A DNA stretch of 39,970 nucleotides from Chitinispirillum alkaliphilum. Its GTDB lineage: Bacteria; Fibrobacterota; Chitinivibrionia; Chitinivibrionales; Chitinispirillaceae. A program made the translations under genes and the position numbers. The stretch lies in the NCBI GenBank assembly GCA_001045525.1, contig LDWW01000031.1:1-39970 (forward strand), written 5' to 3'. Below the pieces are notes generated by a model. That model did not search any database and was not told the DNA's origin. It saw only the letters and a list, made by a program, of their open reading frames with translations. Positions 7,436 through 16,926 of the stretch are shown piece after piece. Each line of letters begins with the position of its first letter. The stretch's first letter is position 1.

Positions 7436-9505
7436 TTAGCCTTCGATGAGAGCAGGATTTTTTCCGTGAAGTATGCGTTGAATTTCAAAATCCAGCATAT
7501 TTTTGTCATAGGGTTTTGTAAACCATCTGTGAATATTGTATTTATCGATACTTCCTGGCTCTGCAGGGTACCCGGATACGATCATAATAGAGATATCAGG
7601 TTTAATTTTCCGCAGAGACTCGATTATTGCTCCAGGGTTTTCGGTACCCAATTTCCAGTCCATCAAAACAACTTCACACTCCTTGGTGTGATCTTTGAGA
7701 ATTTTAAGGGCTGATGCTCCGTTGTTCGCTTCACAGGTAGAGTAATTGAATTCTTTGAGGTAGAATCTGAGTATTTCCTGGATTTTAGGATCGTCATCAA
7801 GGAGAAGTACAGTTGAGCTGAGCCGTTCTCTGCTGACAATTTTTGCATCACTCAGAAGAGTTCGGTTATTTGTGAGGGGCAGTTCGATACAAAATACAGT
7901 CCCTTTGGAAGAGCTGTTTTCAACCGTTATATTGCCCTTGTGGAGGGAGATGATCCTTTGTACAAGGGCAAGACCCAGGCCGGTGCCTTTACCGGGATCC
8001 TTAGTTGTAAAAAACGGGTCAAATATCTTTTTCTGCAGTTCGGGATTTATTCCGCAGCCGGTATCTGATATTCTGACAAAGAGTTTCCCTGGAGTTTCAA
8101 GGCAGCTTTCGGTAGAGCAGCGGACAAAAATTTCTCCTCCTTCAGGCATTGCATCTCTGGCGTTGCCGAAAAGGTTCTGAAATATTCTTTTGAGGTATTC
8201 CCAGTCACCGAGTATGTAACACTCTTCCTCAGGAAGATCCATGCTGATTTTGTACCGTTCTCCAAGCTGTGAACCATAAAGCGGAACAATTGAGTTAAGC
8301 AGTTTTTGTATGCACACTGGATCTGTGTTTATAAGATTTTTCCTGCCAAGAGCGAGGAGTTCAGATACCAGAAATTTTGCATCGGTGAGAGTGTCGTTTA
8401 TCAGCTCCATACACTGGAGGGTGTTTTTTTCTCTGCTGTGGGAGGATACTTTGGCTGAGATATCCTTGACGGTCTGAAGTATATTGTTGAAATCATGAGC
8501 CATTCCGCTTGCCATGGTACCAAGCGATTCCATTTTCTGATACTGAAAGAGACGCTCTTTCATCTCTTCACGCTGTGAAATAGCAAGTTCACGATCTGTA
8601 ACATCGGAGATAATGCCCTCAAACAGCGGTTGTGAATTTTCGGTCTGAATATATTGAAGCACACAGTCCACAAATTTCCTGTTATTGTTTATATCCCATA
8701 TCTCAAAAGTACCTCTGAATCCATCTTTTGTAAATCGTAACTGATCGGAATCTATCAGAAAAGTGAGAAGGTTTTTGCCAGTAATTTTTGTTTCTGAAAT
8801 CCCAAGAATTGAGTTGCTGGCGGAGTTTGACCAGAGAAACCTGCCTTTGCTGTCAAGTGTAAAAAGCATTTCTGGAAGTCTGTGTACTACACTTAAGTAC
8901 TTTAATTCAGAGGAAATTATCTGACGTGATGTTTTTAGATTGTTTCTGGAAATAAAACCACTCAGCACGCTTGCGCTTAGGATAAAACCTAAATGTACCA
9001 CATGGTCATGTCCCCAAATGTTACAGTTGTTTGAATCAAGGCATGAAAAATAAAGCAGAACCGAGTAGGCGGCACCGCACAGAATTCCACAGAAAATTGA
9101 GAGCTGCATTCGGTGGTGAAAGGCGGTGAAAATAATCGCTAAAAAATAGGTCCCAAGGGCTGTATTTATAAATTGTGTTGCTTCGCTGCTGTTTAGAACA
9201 TAAGAATAGAGTATGAGTGTGATTGACGATATGTCAAAAAAATTCGCCGTAAAAAAAACATGTGGGGGGAGGTTTTGTTTCCCTGAACGTGAAAGGTTAA
9301 GAATGCTGTAGGAGAAGAGTATCGTTAAGGCTGTTAATTGTAAGATAAAGGGAAGAGGTTTGGTATTTCCCATCAGAATTTCAAATGTAACCAGAAACAG
9401 ATAAAGTGAACCTAAAATAATCCGAACAAAACAAAGCTGACGCTCTGCCTTTGTATCTGTAGAGAACAGTGGATTGTGGTCTGCAGAACTGTTTTTTTTA
9501 AACAT
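7436..9505 (-). CDS. Membrane-bound hybrid sensor histidine kinase
   Basis: 689 residues. About six N-terminal membrane helices (roughly 25-190) are followed by a PAS domain (about 205-300). The dimerisation/phospho-acceptor domain has H337 in MASGMAHDFNN. The ATPase domain (about 425-545) has an N-box around NARDAMPEGG, DTGCGI (481-486) and GTGLGLAL (507-514). The C-terminal receiver domain has D570-572, phospho-acceptor D616, S644 and K664. The AHDFNN acceptor is typical of hybrid kinases with this HisKA subtype. There is no DNA-binding output domain and no separate response regulator nearby, so the target is unknown. No clear Shine-Dalgarno precedes the ATG. It converges on the U32 gene with 12 bases between. 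Confidence 0.92.
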   Translation of the reverse strand: MFKKNSSADHNPLFSTDTKAERQLCFVRIILGSLYLFLVTFEILMGNTKPLPFILQLTALTILFSYSILNLSRSGKQNLPPHVFFTANFFDISSITLILYSYVLNSSEATQFINTALGTYFLAIIFTAFHHRMQLSIFCGILCGAAYSVLLYFSCLDSNNCNIWGHDHVVHLGFILSASVLSGFISRNNLKTSRQIISSELKYLSVVHRLPEMLFTLDSKGRFLWSNSASNSILGISETKITGKNLLTFLIDSDQLRFTKDGFRGTFEIWDINNNRKFVDCVLQYIQTENSQPLFEGIISDVTDRELAISQREEMKERLFQYQKMESLGTMASGMAHDFNNILQTVKDISAKVSSHSREKNTLQCMELINDTLTDAKFLVSELLALGRKNLINTDPVCIQKLLNSIVPLYGSQLGERYKISMDLPEEECYILGDWEYLKRIFQNLFGNARDAMPEGGEIFVRCSTESCLETPGKLFVRISDTGCGINPELQKKIFDPFFTTKDPGKGTGLGLALVQRIISLHKGNITVENSSSKGTVFCIELPLTNNRTLLSDAKIVSRERLSSTVLLLDDDPKIQEILRFYLKEFNYSTCEANNGASALKILKDHTKECEVVLMDWKLGTENPGAIIESLRKIKPDISIMIVSGYPAEPGSIDKYNIHRWFTKPYDKNMLDFEIQRILHGKNPALIEG

Positions 9506-9737
9506 ATATTTTAACTATTAATAATTTTTTTTAACAGGTAATAATGATGTCTTATAGCCCGAAATAAACAGGTTTTACAAAATATGTTACGGTTAAAGGT
9601 ATTCAAACAATAGAATCAAACACAATTATATAGTAAGATAAGGTAAAAAGAGGAGGATTTCCCGAAAATTACAGACAAATTAAATGCAAGCTGCTCTGTT
9701 GCTGTAAACCAGATAAATTCCTTACTGGACCGAGGGG

Positions 9738-10811
9738 TTATACTTTATCAATATTGGGTATCCACCATGGGACAGAAGGGATCTGATTGAGGATTGGATC
9801 TGAAGAGTATCCTGGAAAACCCAGCATTTTGCATAGAACCAAATGACGTGTGAAATTGTCAGTTGTATCAAGCACGGAAGGTACCCCCATCTTACCGGAA
9901 TAAAGATTCGTTAGTTGCGGCATCAGTTTTTCCCATGTGGAATCAGTATCTATAATCATAAACTGACTGGAATGTAATATTAACATCTGGGTGCAGCAGT
10001 ACTGTAGCATGGTTGTAATGACGTCATCGGTGTGGGGATGAAGGATATGAATGTCATCGAGATTATTATCGATGCAGTGCTTCAAAAGCAATAATTTTGC
10101 AGTTTCTGTATCGCCCTGAAGCTCAAGGATCTCCTCATTGTTTACCCTGTCATATACAATATATGCAAAACCCCTTGCTGACTCTGCACCTAACCACACA
10201 AGATTGTCTCTGTTAAGATGTAAAAGGAAATTCTCTATGCTCCGTTCTGCACGGTTTGGAAACTGGTTATAGGCTTTCATCAGCACAGGAAGAGAGTTTT
10301 CTTTCAGTATCTGTGAATTAATAGTGATATTACGGTTCACAAGTCTATGAAGGTCTCGCCTGAACAGACAGTAATTGCACGACTTTCCGCCAAGGTCCCA
10401 GCCAAACATCCTGTAACGGAACCGGTCTCCATCAAGACAGGATATATCAAAACTGCCATTCTGAAGATGTTTTTTAACCTGAAGAAGCATGGAGGTCATA
10501 AGCCCTCTTTTGCGGAATTCCGGGTGGACTGAAACAGAGCCTATTCCGGCAGTTTTCAGTAAAACTTCACCTATCCGGATTTTGAATGGATATATACCGA
10601 TAGCACCTTTTATTTCACCCTTATGTTTGTAGATGAAATGTCTGGAGATTGTTTCGGGATCAGGGCGGAATATATGTCCCATATTTGATGAAAACCAGTG
10701 AGTGGTTGGTTTTTCGAAACAAATGTCAAGAAAAGAGAGCAGCTTTTCGTAATCGGTTTCGGTGCAGGGTGAAAGTGGATAGGTTTTGTCGGTGATTTCT
10801 GGTTTGATCAA
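9738..10811 (-). CDS. Eis-like GNAT acetyltransferase
   Basis: 357 residues. The N-terminal GNAT domain carries the acetyl-CoA motif A (about 89-110, GSVSVHPEFRKRGLMTS, including the R/Q-x-x-G-x-G/A-like RKRGLM loop). A second, weaker GNAT-like half and a C-terminal lipid-carrier-like region follow, as in the Eis/Acetyltransf_9 class. The likely reaction is transfer of acetyl from acetyl-CoA to an amine; the substrate is unknown. The start is TTG at 10811 with GGAG 7 bases upstream; no ATG occurs until about residue 44, inside the domain. It is transcribed away from the hydrolase operon, sharing a 218-base divergent promoter region. Confidence 0.8.
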   Translation of the reverse strand: MIKPEITDKTYPLSPCTETDYEKLLSFLDICFEKPTTHWFSSNMGHIFRPDPETISRHFIYKHKGEIKGAIGIYPFKIRIGEVLLKTAGIGSVSVHPEFRKRGLMTSMLLQVKKHLQNGSFDISCLDGDRFRYRMFGWDLGGKSCNYCLFRRDLHRLVNRNITINSQILKENSLPVLMKAYNQFPNRAERSIENFLLHLNRDNLVWLGAESARGFAYIVYDRVNNEEILELQGDTETAKLLLLKHCIDNNLDDIHILHPHTDDVITTMLQYCCTQMLILHSSQFMIIDTDSTWEKLMPQLTNLYSGKMGVPSVLDTTDNFTRHLVLCKMLGFPGYSSDPILNQIPSVPWWIPNIDKV

Positions 10812-10949
10812 GTTTAATCTCCAAATTTGTGTAAGTATGTATAAAGTATATATTACACATCTCTTTTATCAATGGATAAGCATACTTCCACTAAATCCTC
10901 TTACCACCGACATCTTTTCGAGTTGATTTGAAGGTGAATGTGACAGGAG

Positions 10950-10965
10950 TATACATATATGTATA
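10950..10965. promoter_or_regulatory. 16-bp perfect palindrome in a divergent promoter region
   Basis: The sequence TATACATATATGTATA is its own reverse complement. It sits between the minus-strand acetyltransferase and the plus-strand hydrolase, 65 bases before the hydrolase ATG. A poor -35-like TTGAAG lies at about 10928. It could be an operator or simply part of an AT-rich promoter; no regulator gene is adjacent. Confidence 0.35.
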
Positions 10966-11029
10966 TTAATATATAGACTTGAACAAATAGGTCCTACTGC
11001 AACAAAAAAAAGACAGGGTGTATAATTCT

Positions 11030-11839
11030 ATGAAGATTATGGTACTTGGGGTTGTATTAGTTTTTATCAGTTGGGCACTAATTTTCGGATTTCCCCCTTT
11101 GGTCAGAATATTTGCTTTTTTTCCTGAAAAAACCGATGCTGAGGTTACTTACTCTCTGGATGATAATGTATCAGAAATTTTTATCACTACGCAGGATGGG
11201 GAAACACTTCAGTGTTTTTATATCGAAGTACCAGAGACAGAGAAAACTCTGATTTACTTCCATGGAAATGCTGGTAATATTTATAACAGAATGGATGAAC
11301 TTAAACGGATTTCACAAATTGGGGTAAATGTACTGGGTGTTGGATACAGGGGATATGGCAAGAGTAGCGGAAGGGCAACAGAGGAGGGGATTTATAACGA
11401 TGGTTGGGCTGCATTTGATTATGTTGTAAACGATTTGGGAGTGGAAAAAGAAAACCTCTTCCTTATGGGGCGCTCGCTGGGAACTACAGTAACCCTGAAT
11501 CTTGCACGCAATAAAAATCTGGGCGGCCTGATATTGATAACTCCTCTTACCAGTGCATATGAGTATGCTAAATCAAAAAATTTTGGTGTTTTTGCAAGAG
11601 TGGCAGGTAATGCCTTCAACAGCGTTAAATTCAGCAGTGATATCCAAACAAAAACACTTGTGATACATGGTACTGCTGATGAGGTAACTCCTTATTGGAT
11701 GGGTGAGAGGATATATGACTTGCTTACAACTGAGAAAAAATTTGTAACAATCAGTGGTGGCCGTCATAACTGTCTTGAATATACCGATTCTGCACTTTAC
11801 TGGGGCAGCATTGAGGAAATCATAAAAGGGAACAACTAA
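11030..11839 (+). CDS. Membrane-anchored alpha/beta hydrolase (BEM46/S33-like)
   Basis: 269 residues from ATG 11030; AGGGTG about 9 bases upstream supports this over the in-frame GTG at 11018. An N-terminal hydrophobic anchor (about 3-22) precedes an alpha/beta-hydrolase fold. The oxyanion HGNAGN block is near 78, the nucleophile is S149 in GRSLGT, the acid is probably D217 (HGTADEVTP) and the histidine is H246 (GGRHN). The substrate is unknown; esterase, lipase or peptidase are all possible. It opens a three-gene plus-strand operon, with the next ATG only 15 bases after its stop. Confidence 0.87.
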   Translation: MKIMVLGVVLVFISWALIFGFPPLVRIFAFFPEKTDAEVTYSLDDNVSEIFITTQDGETLQCFYIEVPETEKTLIYFHGNAGNIYNRMDELKRISQIGVNVLGVGYRGYGKSSGRATEEGIYNDGWAAFDYVVNDLGVEKENLFLMGRSLGTTVTLNLARNKNLGGLILITPLTSAYEYAKSKNFGVFARVAGNAFNSVKFSSDIQTKTLVIHGTADEVTPYWMGERIYDLLTTEKKFVTISGGRHNCLEYTDSALYWGSIEEIIKGNN

Positions 11840-11854
11840 TCAGAATACTTCAGG

Positions 11855-14344
11855 ATGATGTTTGAGATAAAACGGATTTCAGGTCTGCTGGATGCTCAGA
11901 TACTTGCAGTACTTGCTTTGGGTATAGTTTCACAAGTCGGGCAGGTGTTGGTGCTTCGCGAACTGCTGATGGTCTTCAGTGGCAATGAATTGTCAATTGG
12001 ATTGGTATACTCTGCGTGGCTCATATGGGGTGCAGTGGGTGCAAGAACCGCTGCATATCTGATGGAACGACTCATAAATCCCTTTCCGGTACTTTTGATT
12101 AATACAGCTCTATTATCATTTGTTCTCCCCTCAACCATAGTATTGATTCGAGGTATAAGAGGCTTTTTCGATCTGCTTCCGGGGGCATATCTGTCGCTTA
12201 ACGATATGGCTGTTTCATCTTTTGTAACCACAGGCCCAATCTGTTTCTCTCTGGGTGCACAGTTTGTTATACTATCTGCAATATGGCGCAGGAAAGATAA
12301 ATCAAAAGACACCTCATCTGCTTCCAAAACCTATGTTTTCGAAGCAATTGGGAATGTGTTTGGTGGAATTGCTTTCTCTCTTGTAATGGTGAACCGTATG
12401 GTTTCGTTGCAATCTGCTGCTTTTGTATGTTCACTTATGATGGGTATAACACTCCTTCTTGTTTGTATCCATAAGCCCAAAAACAAAACTATAAAAAGAA
12501 ATGTTATCTTGATAATTTCCGCTGCACTCCTATTACCACTGCTGTTCCAATCCATGTTGGGGGAAGTTGACAGTTGGGGGTATCGCTTGCTTTGGAGTAA
12601 TTTTGCGCCCCATCACGAGTTAACAGAAATCAGAGAATCAAAACATGGTACCATAGCTGTTGCCTCCCGCGACGGACAGTATAGCTTCTTTCAGAGTGGA
12701 AATCTGATTTATTCAACTCCGGGGTATAAAGCGGCTGCTTCAGGCTTTGAGAAACAGGAGGCTGCCACATTTGCGCATCTCGTAATGGCACAACACACAA
12801 ACCCTGAGAAAGTACTTCTTATTGGTGGGGGGATGCGTGGTACCCTGCCTGAAATCCTAAAGCACAATGTAATCCGTGTCGACTATGTTGAGCTTGATCA
12901 AGAATTGACTAATGTAGCACTTTCCTATGTTTCAGGCTACACCCGTCGTGCAGCAGAGGATCAGAGAGTAAATCTCATACATGCAGACGGAAGGCAATTT
13001 GTGAAACAGTCAGATCTTAAATATGACATGATCATTGTTGATATACCGGATCCTTCCACTGCAGTACTGAACCGTTATTATACACTTGAATTTTTTCAGC
13101 AGACAGCAGGGCGGCTGAAATCAGGCGGTGTACTGGCTTTGAGTGCCGGATCCTCACCGGATCTCAGAAATGTTGCTCTCGTAAATAGAAAGGCAACAAT
13201 GTACCATACGCTGAACCGGGTGTTTTCAACTGTGATACCGATGGGTGAGAGAACGATGTTTTTCTTCGCCACACAATATCCTGACCAAATTTCCACAGAT
13301 CCCTCAGTTCTTGAACAAAGATTCACAGCGCGCAATATTGAAAGTGAAGCCTTTACCCCAAGACATTATCACACCCTGATCCAAAAGCCCCATCTGAGAA
13401 GAATCAACTGGATTGTAAGATCTCATGGAAGAGAGCTGCATTCACATATCCAAGGAGTGCATAATCCTCCCATGATTGCTGAGCCTTTGTATAAACAAAT
13501 GCAGCTTGAGTCGAAACTTCCAGAGGTGCACGAGAAACATTTTTTAAATTCAGATTTCAGACCAATCGGTTATTTTTATACCATAATGCACTGGCACAGC
13601 ATAACCGGGAAAAATAGAAACGAAGTGTTTACCAATTTATTAAAAGTTAAACCGGTATGGATCCTGTTTCCTTTTGTGCTCTGTATTTTTATTGCTGTCT
13701 GTTTGAGAATTTCAAGTCGTGAGGCGGGAAACAAAAGAGGGGTTCGTTTTGCTGTGTTGACAACGGTATTCACAACCGGGATGTCCACTATGATTCTTCA
13801 GATCGGAATCCTTTTTCTTTTTCAGAGCCTCTATGGCTTTGTATATGAAATGGCTGGCGTTATAATAGCTGTCTTTATGCTGGGTTTGGCACTTGGTGCT
13901 GGATCGAGTCAAAAATTTATTTGCAATAAGAGCAGTCTTAAAAATTTGGCGCTGGTCCAGGCCTTTATGGCTGCACTTGCTGCATGTATCGCATTTATTC
14001 TGCCCGAAGCCGCAAAAATCAATTCAACAATGATAGTACTGATTGTGTTTTCAACCATAACATTCATTGCTGGTTTTCTTAATGGAATAGATTTTCCTAT
14101 AGCTGCAGCATGTTATCTTGGTACAAACAACAGGGTCGAAAAATCCACTGGTATTATATACAGTACTGAATTGACCGGGGCCTGTATAGGAGCAGTTTCA
14201 GCAAGTATTCTTCTGGTTCCTGTATTTGGTATTGTAACATGTTGTATTTTGGCATCGGTAGTGAACATTTTCGCTTTATTTACCATAATTCTTTCAGGGA
14301 AAACTGCTATATGGACAAAAGAGAGTTTTTCAAAACCTGTTTAG
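11855..14344 (+). CDS. Membrane protein with central spermidine-synthase-like domain
   Basis: 829 residues in three parts. An N-terminal block of about six or seven membrane helices (about 15-235) is followed by a Rossmann methyl/aminopropyl-transferase-like domain (about 240-500) and a second membrane block (about 595-820). The central domain has VLLIGGGMRG (near 320), YVELD, HADGRQFV and the VDIPDPSTAVLNRYYTLEFF-type signature of polyamine-synthase folds; both aspartates of the D-x-x-D pair are present. Such fused MFS/spermidine-synthase proteins are widespread but poorly characterised. The gene follows the hydrolase by 15 bases and overlaps the radical SAM gene by 34 bases, so the three are one transcription unit. 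An aminopropyl product is inference only. Confidence 0.85.
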   Translation: MMFEIKRISGLLDAQILAVLALGIVSQVGQVLVLRELLMVFSGNELSIGLVYSAWLIWGAVGARTAAYLMERLINPFPVLLINTALLSFVLPSTIVLIRGIRGFFDLLPGAYLSLNDMAVSSFVTTGPICFSLGAQFVILSAIWRRKDKSKDTSSASKTYVFEAIGNVFGGIAFSLVMVNRMVSLQSAAFVCSLMMGITLLLVCIHKPKNKTIKRNVILIISAALLLPLLFQSMLGEVDSWGYRLLWSNFAPHHELTEIRESKHGTIAVASRDGQYSFFQSGNLIYSTPGYKAAASGFEKQEAATFAHLVMAQHTNPEKVLLIGGGMRGTLPEILKHNVIRVDYVELDQELTNVALSYVSGYTRRAAEDQRVNLIHADGRQFVKQSDLKYDMIIVDIPDPSTAVLNRYYTLEFFQQTAGRLKSGGVLALSAGSSPDLRNVALVNRKATMYHTLNRVFSTVIPMGERTMFFFATQYPDQISTDPSVLEQRFTARNIESEAFTPRHYHTLIQKPHLRRINWIVRSHGRELHSHIQGVHNPPMIAEPLYKQMQLESKLPEVHEKHFLNSDFRPIGYFYTIMHWHSITGKNRNEVFTNLLKVKPVWILFPFVLCIFIAVCLRISSREAGNKRGVRFAVLTTVFTTGMSTMILQIGILFLFQSLYGFVYEMAGVIIAVFMLGLALGAGSSQKFICNKSSLKNLALVQAFMAALAACIAFILPEAAKINSTMIVLIVFSTITFIAGFLNGIDFPIAAACYLGTNNRVEKSTGIIYSTELTGACIGAVSASILLVPVFGIVTCCILASVVNIFALFTIILSGKTAIWTKESFSKPV

Positions 14345-15459
14345 GCTGTATTGCGGGCGCATCTTCTGCCCTTGGCTTACACGGATGCAATAATTCTGGT
14401 GATGCAGAGCACAGGGAGAATGACAATTTGAGCAAGGCTTCATTTAAAGGTGGAATGGAATCTCCCTGGTATACTTCACTTAACAATAACGCAATACGGT
14501 GTGAATTATGCCCCTGGCAATGTCGGATAGAGAATGGGAGACGTGCATTATGCAGGGTCAGAGAAAACAGAAATGGAAAATGTTACACAGTTGCTTATGG
14601 TAACCCGTCTTTGGTTCAGGAAGACGCAATAGAGCGAAACCCCTTCTTTCATGTCCTTCCCGGTACACGGGCTTTATCTGTCTCTACAGCAGGGTGTAAT
14701 CTTTCCTGCAGTTTCTGTGAGGTTTGGGATCTGGCAATGGCATCCCCTGAAGATCTTCACTGTTATGATATGTCTCCCAGGGTTGTTGTGGAAAATGCTC
14801 TTGCCGCTAATTTACGCTCGGTAAGTTACGCCTTTGGTGAACCGGTGATCTTTTATGAATATATGAGAGACACAGCAAAACTTGCCAAAGAAGCAAAACT
14901 TTTAAACTTGTTCCATACCGCAGCGTTTATTCAACCAAAACCACTGAAAGAATTAGCTCCATTGATTGACGCTGCCAATATCGACCTTAAAAGCTTTGAT
15001 CCTCAGTTTTACCGGGATATTGTTAAAGGGGAACTTCAACCGGTGCTCAATTCAATTAAAACTCTCAAACGGGCTGGTGTACACATAGAATTAACCTATA
15101 TAGTAATACCATCCCTTACTGACGGGCTTAAAAAAATAGGGGAGATGTGCAAATGGATTTATGAAGAACTTGGGGCTGAAACCCCGCTTCATTTCGCGCG
15201 GTTCTATCCGCTGCACCGGCTTGCGGATCTTCCCCCAACTCCGGTATCAACTCTTGACAGAATCAGGGAAACAGCTCTGGAGTCGGGGCTGAAATTTGTG
15301 TATGTAGGCAGAGTGACAGGGCATGAGGGTGAAAACACTTTTTGTCCCCGATGCGATAAGTTGATTATCAATCGGATTGGTTTCATAATAGATGAAATAA
15401 ATATGGACAAGGGACGCTGTAGTTTCTGCGGCTGCTCAGTACCCGGGATATGGAGCTGA
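14311..15459 (+). CDS. AmmeMemoRadiSam-type radical SAM enzyme with exported/lipoprotein-like N-terminus
   Basis: 382 residues from ATG 14311, with AGGGA 10 bases upstream; the frame is open further back but lies inside the preceding gene. The N-terminus DKREFFK, a hydrophobic stretch and LHGC (C26) looks like a Tat leader (Lys-Arg variant) ending in a lipobox. Then come four cysteines (C64, C67, C71, C81), the radical SAM cluster C129-x3-C133-x2-C136, and a C-terminal zinc ribbon C345-x2-C348...C370-x2-C373 ending in PGIW. This layout matches the radical SAM member of the AmmeMemoRadiSam system, related to PflA. The reaction is unknown, and no AMMECR1 or Memo partner is in the window. Confidence 0.87.
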   Translation: MDKREFFKTCLGCIAGASSALGLHGCNNSGDAEHRENDNLSKASFKGGMESPWYTSLNNNAIRCELCPWQCRIENGRRALCRVRENRNGKCYTVAYGNPSLVQEDAIERNPFFHVLPGTRALSVSTAGCNLSCSFCEVWDLAMASPEDLHCYDMSPRVVVENALAANLRSVSYAFGEPVIFYEYMRDTAKLAKEAKLLNLFHTAAFIQPKPLKELAPLIDAANIDLKSFDPQFYRDIVKGELQPVLNSIKTLKRAGVHIELTYIVIPSLTDGLKKIGEMCKWIYEELGAETPLHFARFYPLHRLADLPPTPVSTLDRIRETALESGLKFVYVGRVTGHEGENTFCPRCDKLIINRIGFIIDEINMDKGRCSFCGCSVPGIWS

Positions 15460-15462
15460 GGA

Positions 15463-16539
15463 TCAGCGGCCCTGATTCTTACGGATCCTGAACTGAGCCA
15501 TGGATCGCTTGTCCAGATTGCGCAATCCTGCATCTATAGCCCACTCTTTGGCTTCAACGAACTCTTCATTGGTTATTGCACGGGCAATTTTTTCATAATC
15601 GAATGCCAGGTATTCAACCCGGTACTGGGCCATTATGTTTACATATGTGTTTTTGGAAAGCTCTTCTGCAACCCACTTGACAAATTCTTTTGTGCCAGCA
15701 ACCCGGTTTGGCATAACAAGGTGTCTGATCATCAATCCCCTCAAAGCCACACCTTGCTGGTTGACGATCAGATTTCCCACCTGCCTGTACATTTCTTTAA
15801 TGGACGCCCTGGCCATTGCGGCATAATTGTCACTGTTTCTAAGGGAAAAACGGGTCATCATCTCCCCGTCCATAAATTTAAGATCTGGTAAATACAGATC
15901 AAATATTCCATCCAGAAGCCTTATTATTTCAACCCTGTCAAAGCCACTTGTATTATAGCACAACGGAATGTTGAGTCCTTTTTTGTGAGCAATTCGTACC
16001 GCATTGAGAATATTTGGTATGACATGGGTTGGGGTTACGAAATTGATATTGGGACAGCCACGGTTTTGAAGGTGAAGCATGAAATCAGCTAACCTCTCGT
16101 CTGAAATTTCCCGACCACGCCCTTCATGGGAGATTGGGTAATTTTGACAGAATACACACCGGAGACTGCAGTTGGAAAAAAATATTGTCCCTGAGCCGCT
16201 ACTTCCCACTAAGGGTAACTCCTCTCCGAAATGGGGACTGTAACTGTGAACCACAGCACGCTTGGGAGCTCTGCAAAAGCCTTTCTCCCCGGCACTGCGG
16301 TTAACCCCGCACAGATGAGGGCACAACTCACAACTCTCCATTATGGAATAAGCCTGATCGATCCGCTCTTGTAACTTCCCCTGTTCTTCAAGTGAAGCAT
16401 AGGCTGGCTTAAAACCATCAATGCCTTGCTTCTCATTTTGATGGTTCGTAGTATCTTCGGCCCGACTGCATGCTTTGAGAAAAGCAGAACCGCCGACCAT
16501 GCACATGATTTTCATGAAACTGCGTCTTGAGAGATCCAT
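15463..16539 (-). CDS. PflA/PflX-like radical SAM protein with Tat lipoprotein leader
   Basis: 358 residues. It opens with SRRSFMK, a full twin-arginine motif, then a hydrophobic stretch and the lipobox-like FLKAC (C24). Cysteines C70, C73, C77 and C89 precede the radical SAM motif C124-x3-C128-x2-C131 (NCSLRCVFCQNY). The body resembles COG1313 (PflX-type) activating-enzyme-like proteins. GAGGAG lies 11 bases before the ATG. Its stop lies 3 bases from the stop of the other radical SAM gene, so the pair is convergent. An exported Fe-S radical enzyme would be unusual; the leader may instead be vestigial. Substrate unknown. Confidence 0.86.
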   Translation of the reverse strand: MDLSRRSFMKIMCMVGGSAFLKACSRAEDTTNHQNEKQGIDGFKPAYASLEEQGKLQERIDQAYSIMESCELCPHLCGVNRSAGEKGFCRAPKRAVVHSYSPHFGEELPLVGSSGSGTIFFSNCSLRCVFCQNYPISHEGRGREISDERLADFMLHLQNRGCPNINFVTPTHVIPNILNAVRIAHKKGLNIPLCYNTSGFDRVEIIRLLDGIFDLYLPDLKFMDGEMMTRFSLRNSDNYAAMARASIKEMYRQVGNLIVNQQGVALRGLMIRHLVMPNRVAGTKEFVKWVAEELSKNTYVNIMAQYRVEYLAFDYEKIARAITNEEFVEAKEWAIDAGLRNLDKRSMAQFRIRKNQGR

Positions 16540-16926
16540 AACCGTAAATTCTCCTCAGTGCTACAAAATGATTTCTAAGAAGAAATATAATGTCTAAGCA
16601 TTGTCCGGTGATATGGTATCTGTATAAAGATGAAAAAACACAGCAACTAATGCCGAAGCCAATGGGTTGATTGACCCTGTATCCGTGGGGTGTTTATGTT
16701 TTTGATGAGGCATTCATTATTCATCCAGAACAGATAATCTGAGAGGAATTTTGTAATCAGGGACTTACCGCCTTAATGCTCCTGTGAACATGCGGCGTGC
16801 CCCTTTTGAAAAAAGGAATCATATTCAGGTATATTCTCCCGGTGTTTTAATTCCATCTGTTTGAATATTTTCGCGACACCGTTTTTACCTACAATCATAT
16901 TTCAATGCCGGGAAGATTATACCCTG
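16540..16926. other. Intergenic region, no gene seen
   Basis: This must hold the promoter of the minus-strand radical SAM gene and the 3' end of the macroglobulin transcript. The only hairpin I see (CCTTTT-GAA-AAAAGG near 16802) is too short to call a terminator. No open frame with a ribosome site was found. Confidence 0.4.

Noticed and set aside
14239-14310. N-terminal extension of the radical SAM gene
   Set aside because: The extension lies within the preceding gene and lacks a ribosome site; the start at 14311 has AGGGA and begins the Tat-like leader.
16790-16830. Terminator of the macroglobulin gene
   Set aside because: The only hairpin has a 6-bp stem, a 3-base loop and no T-run on the relevant strand.
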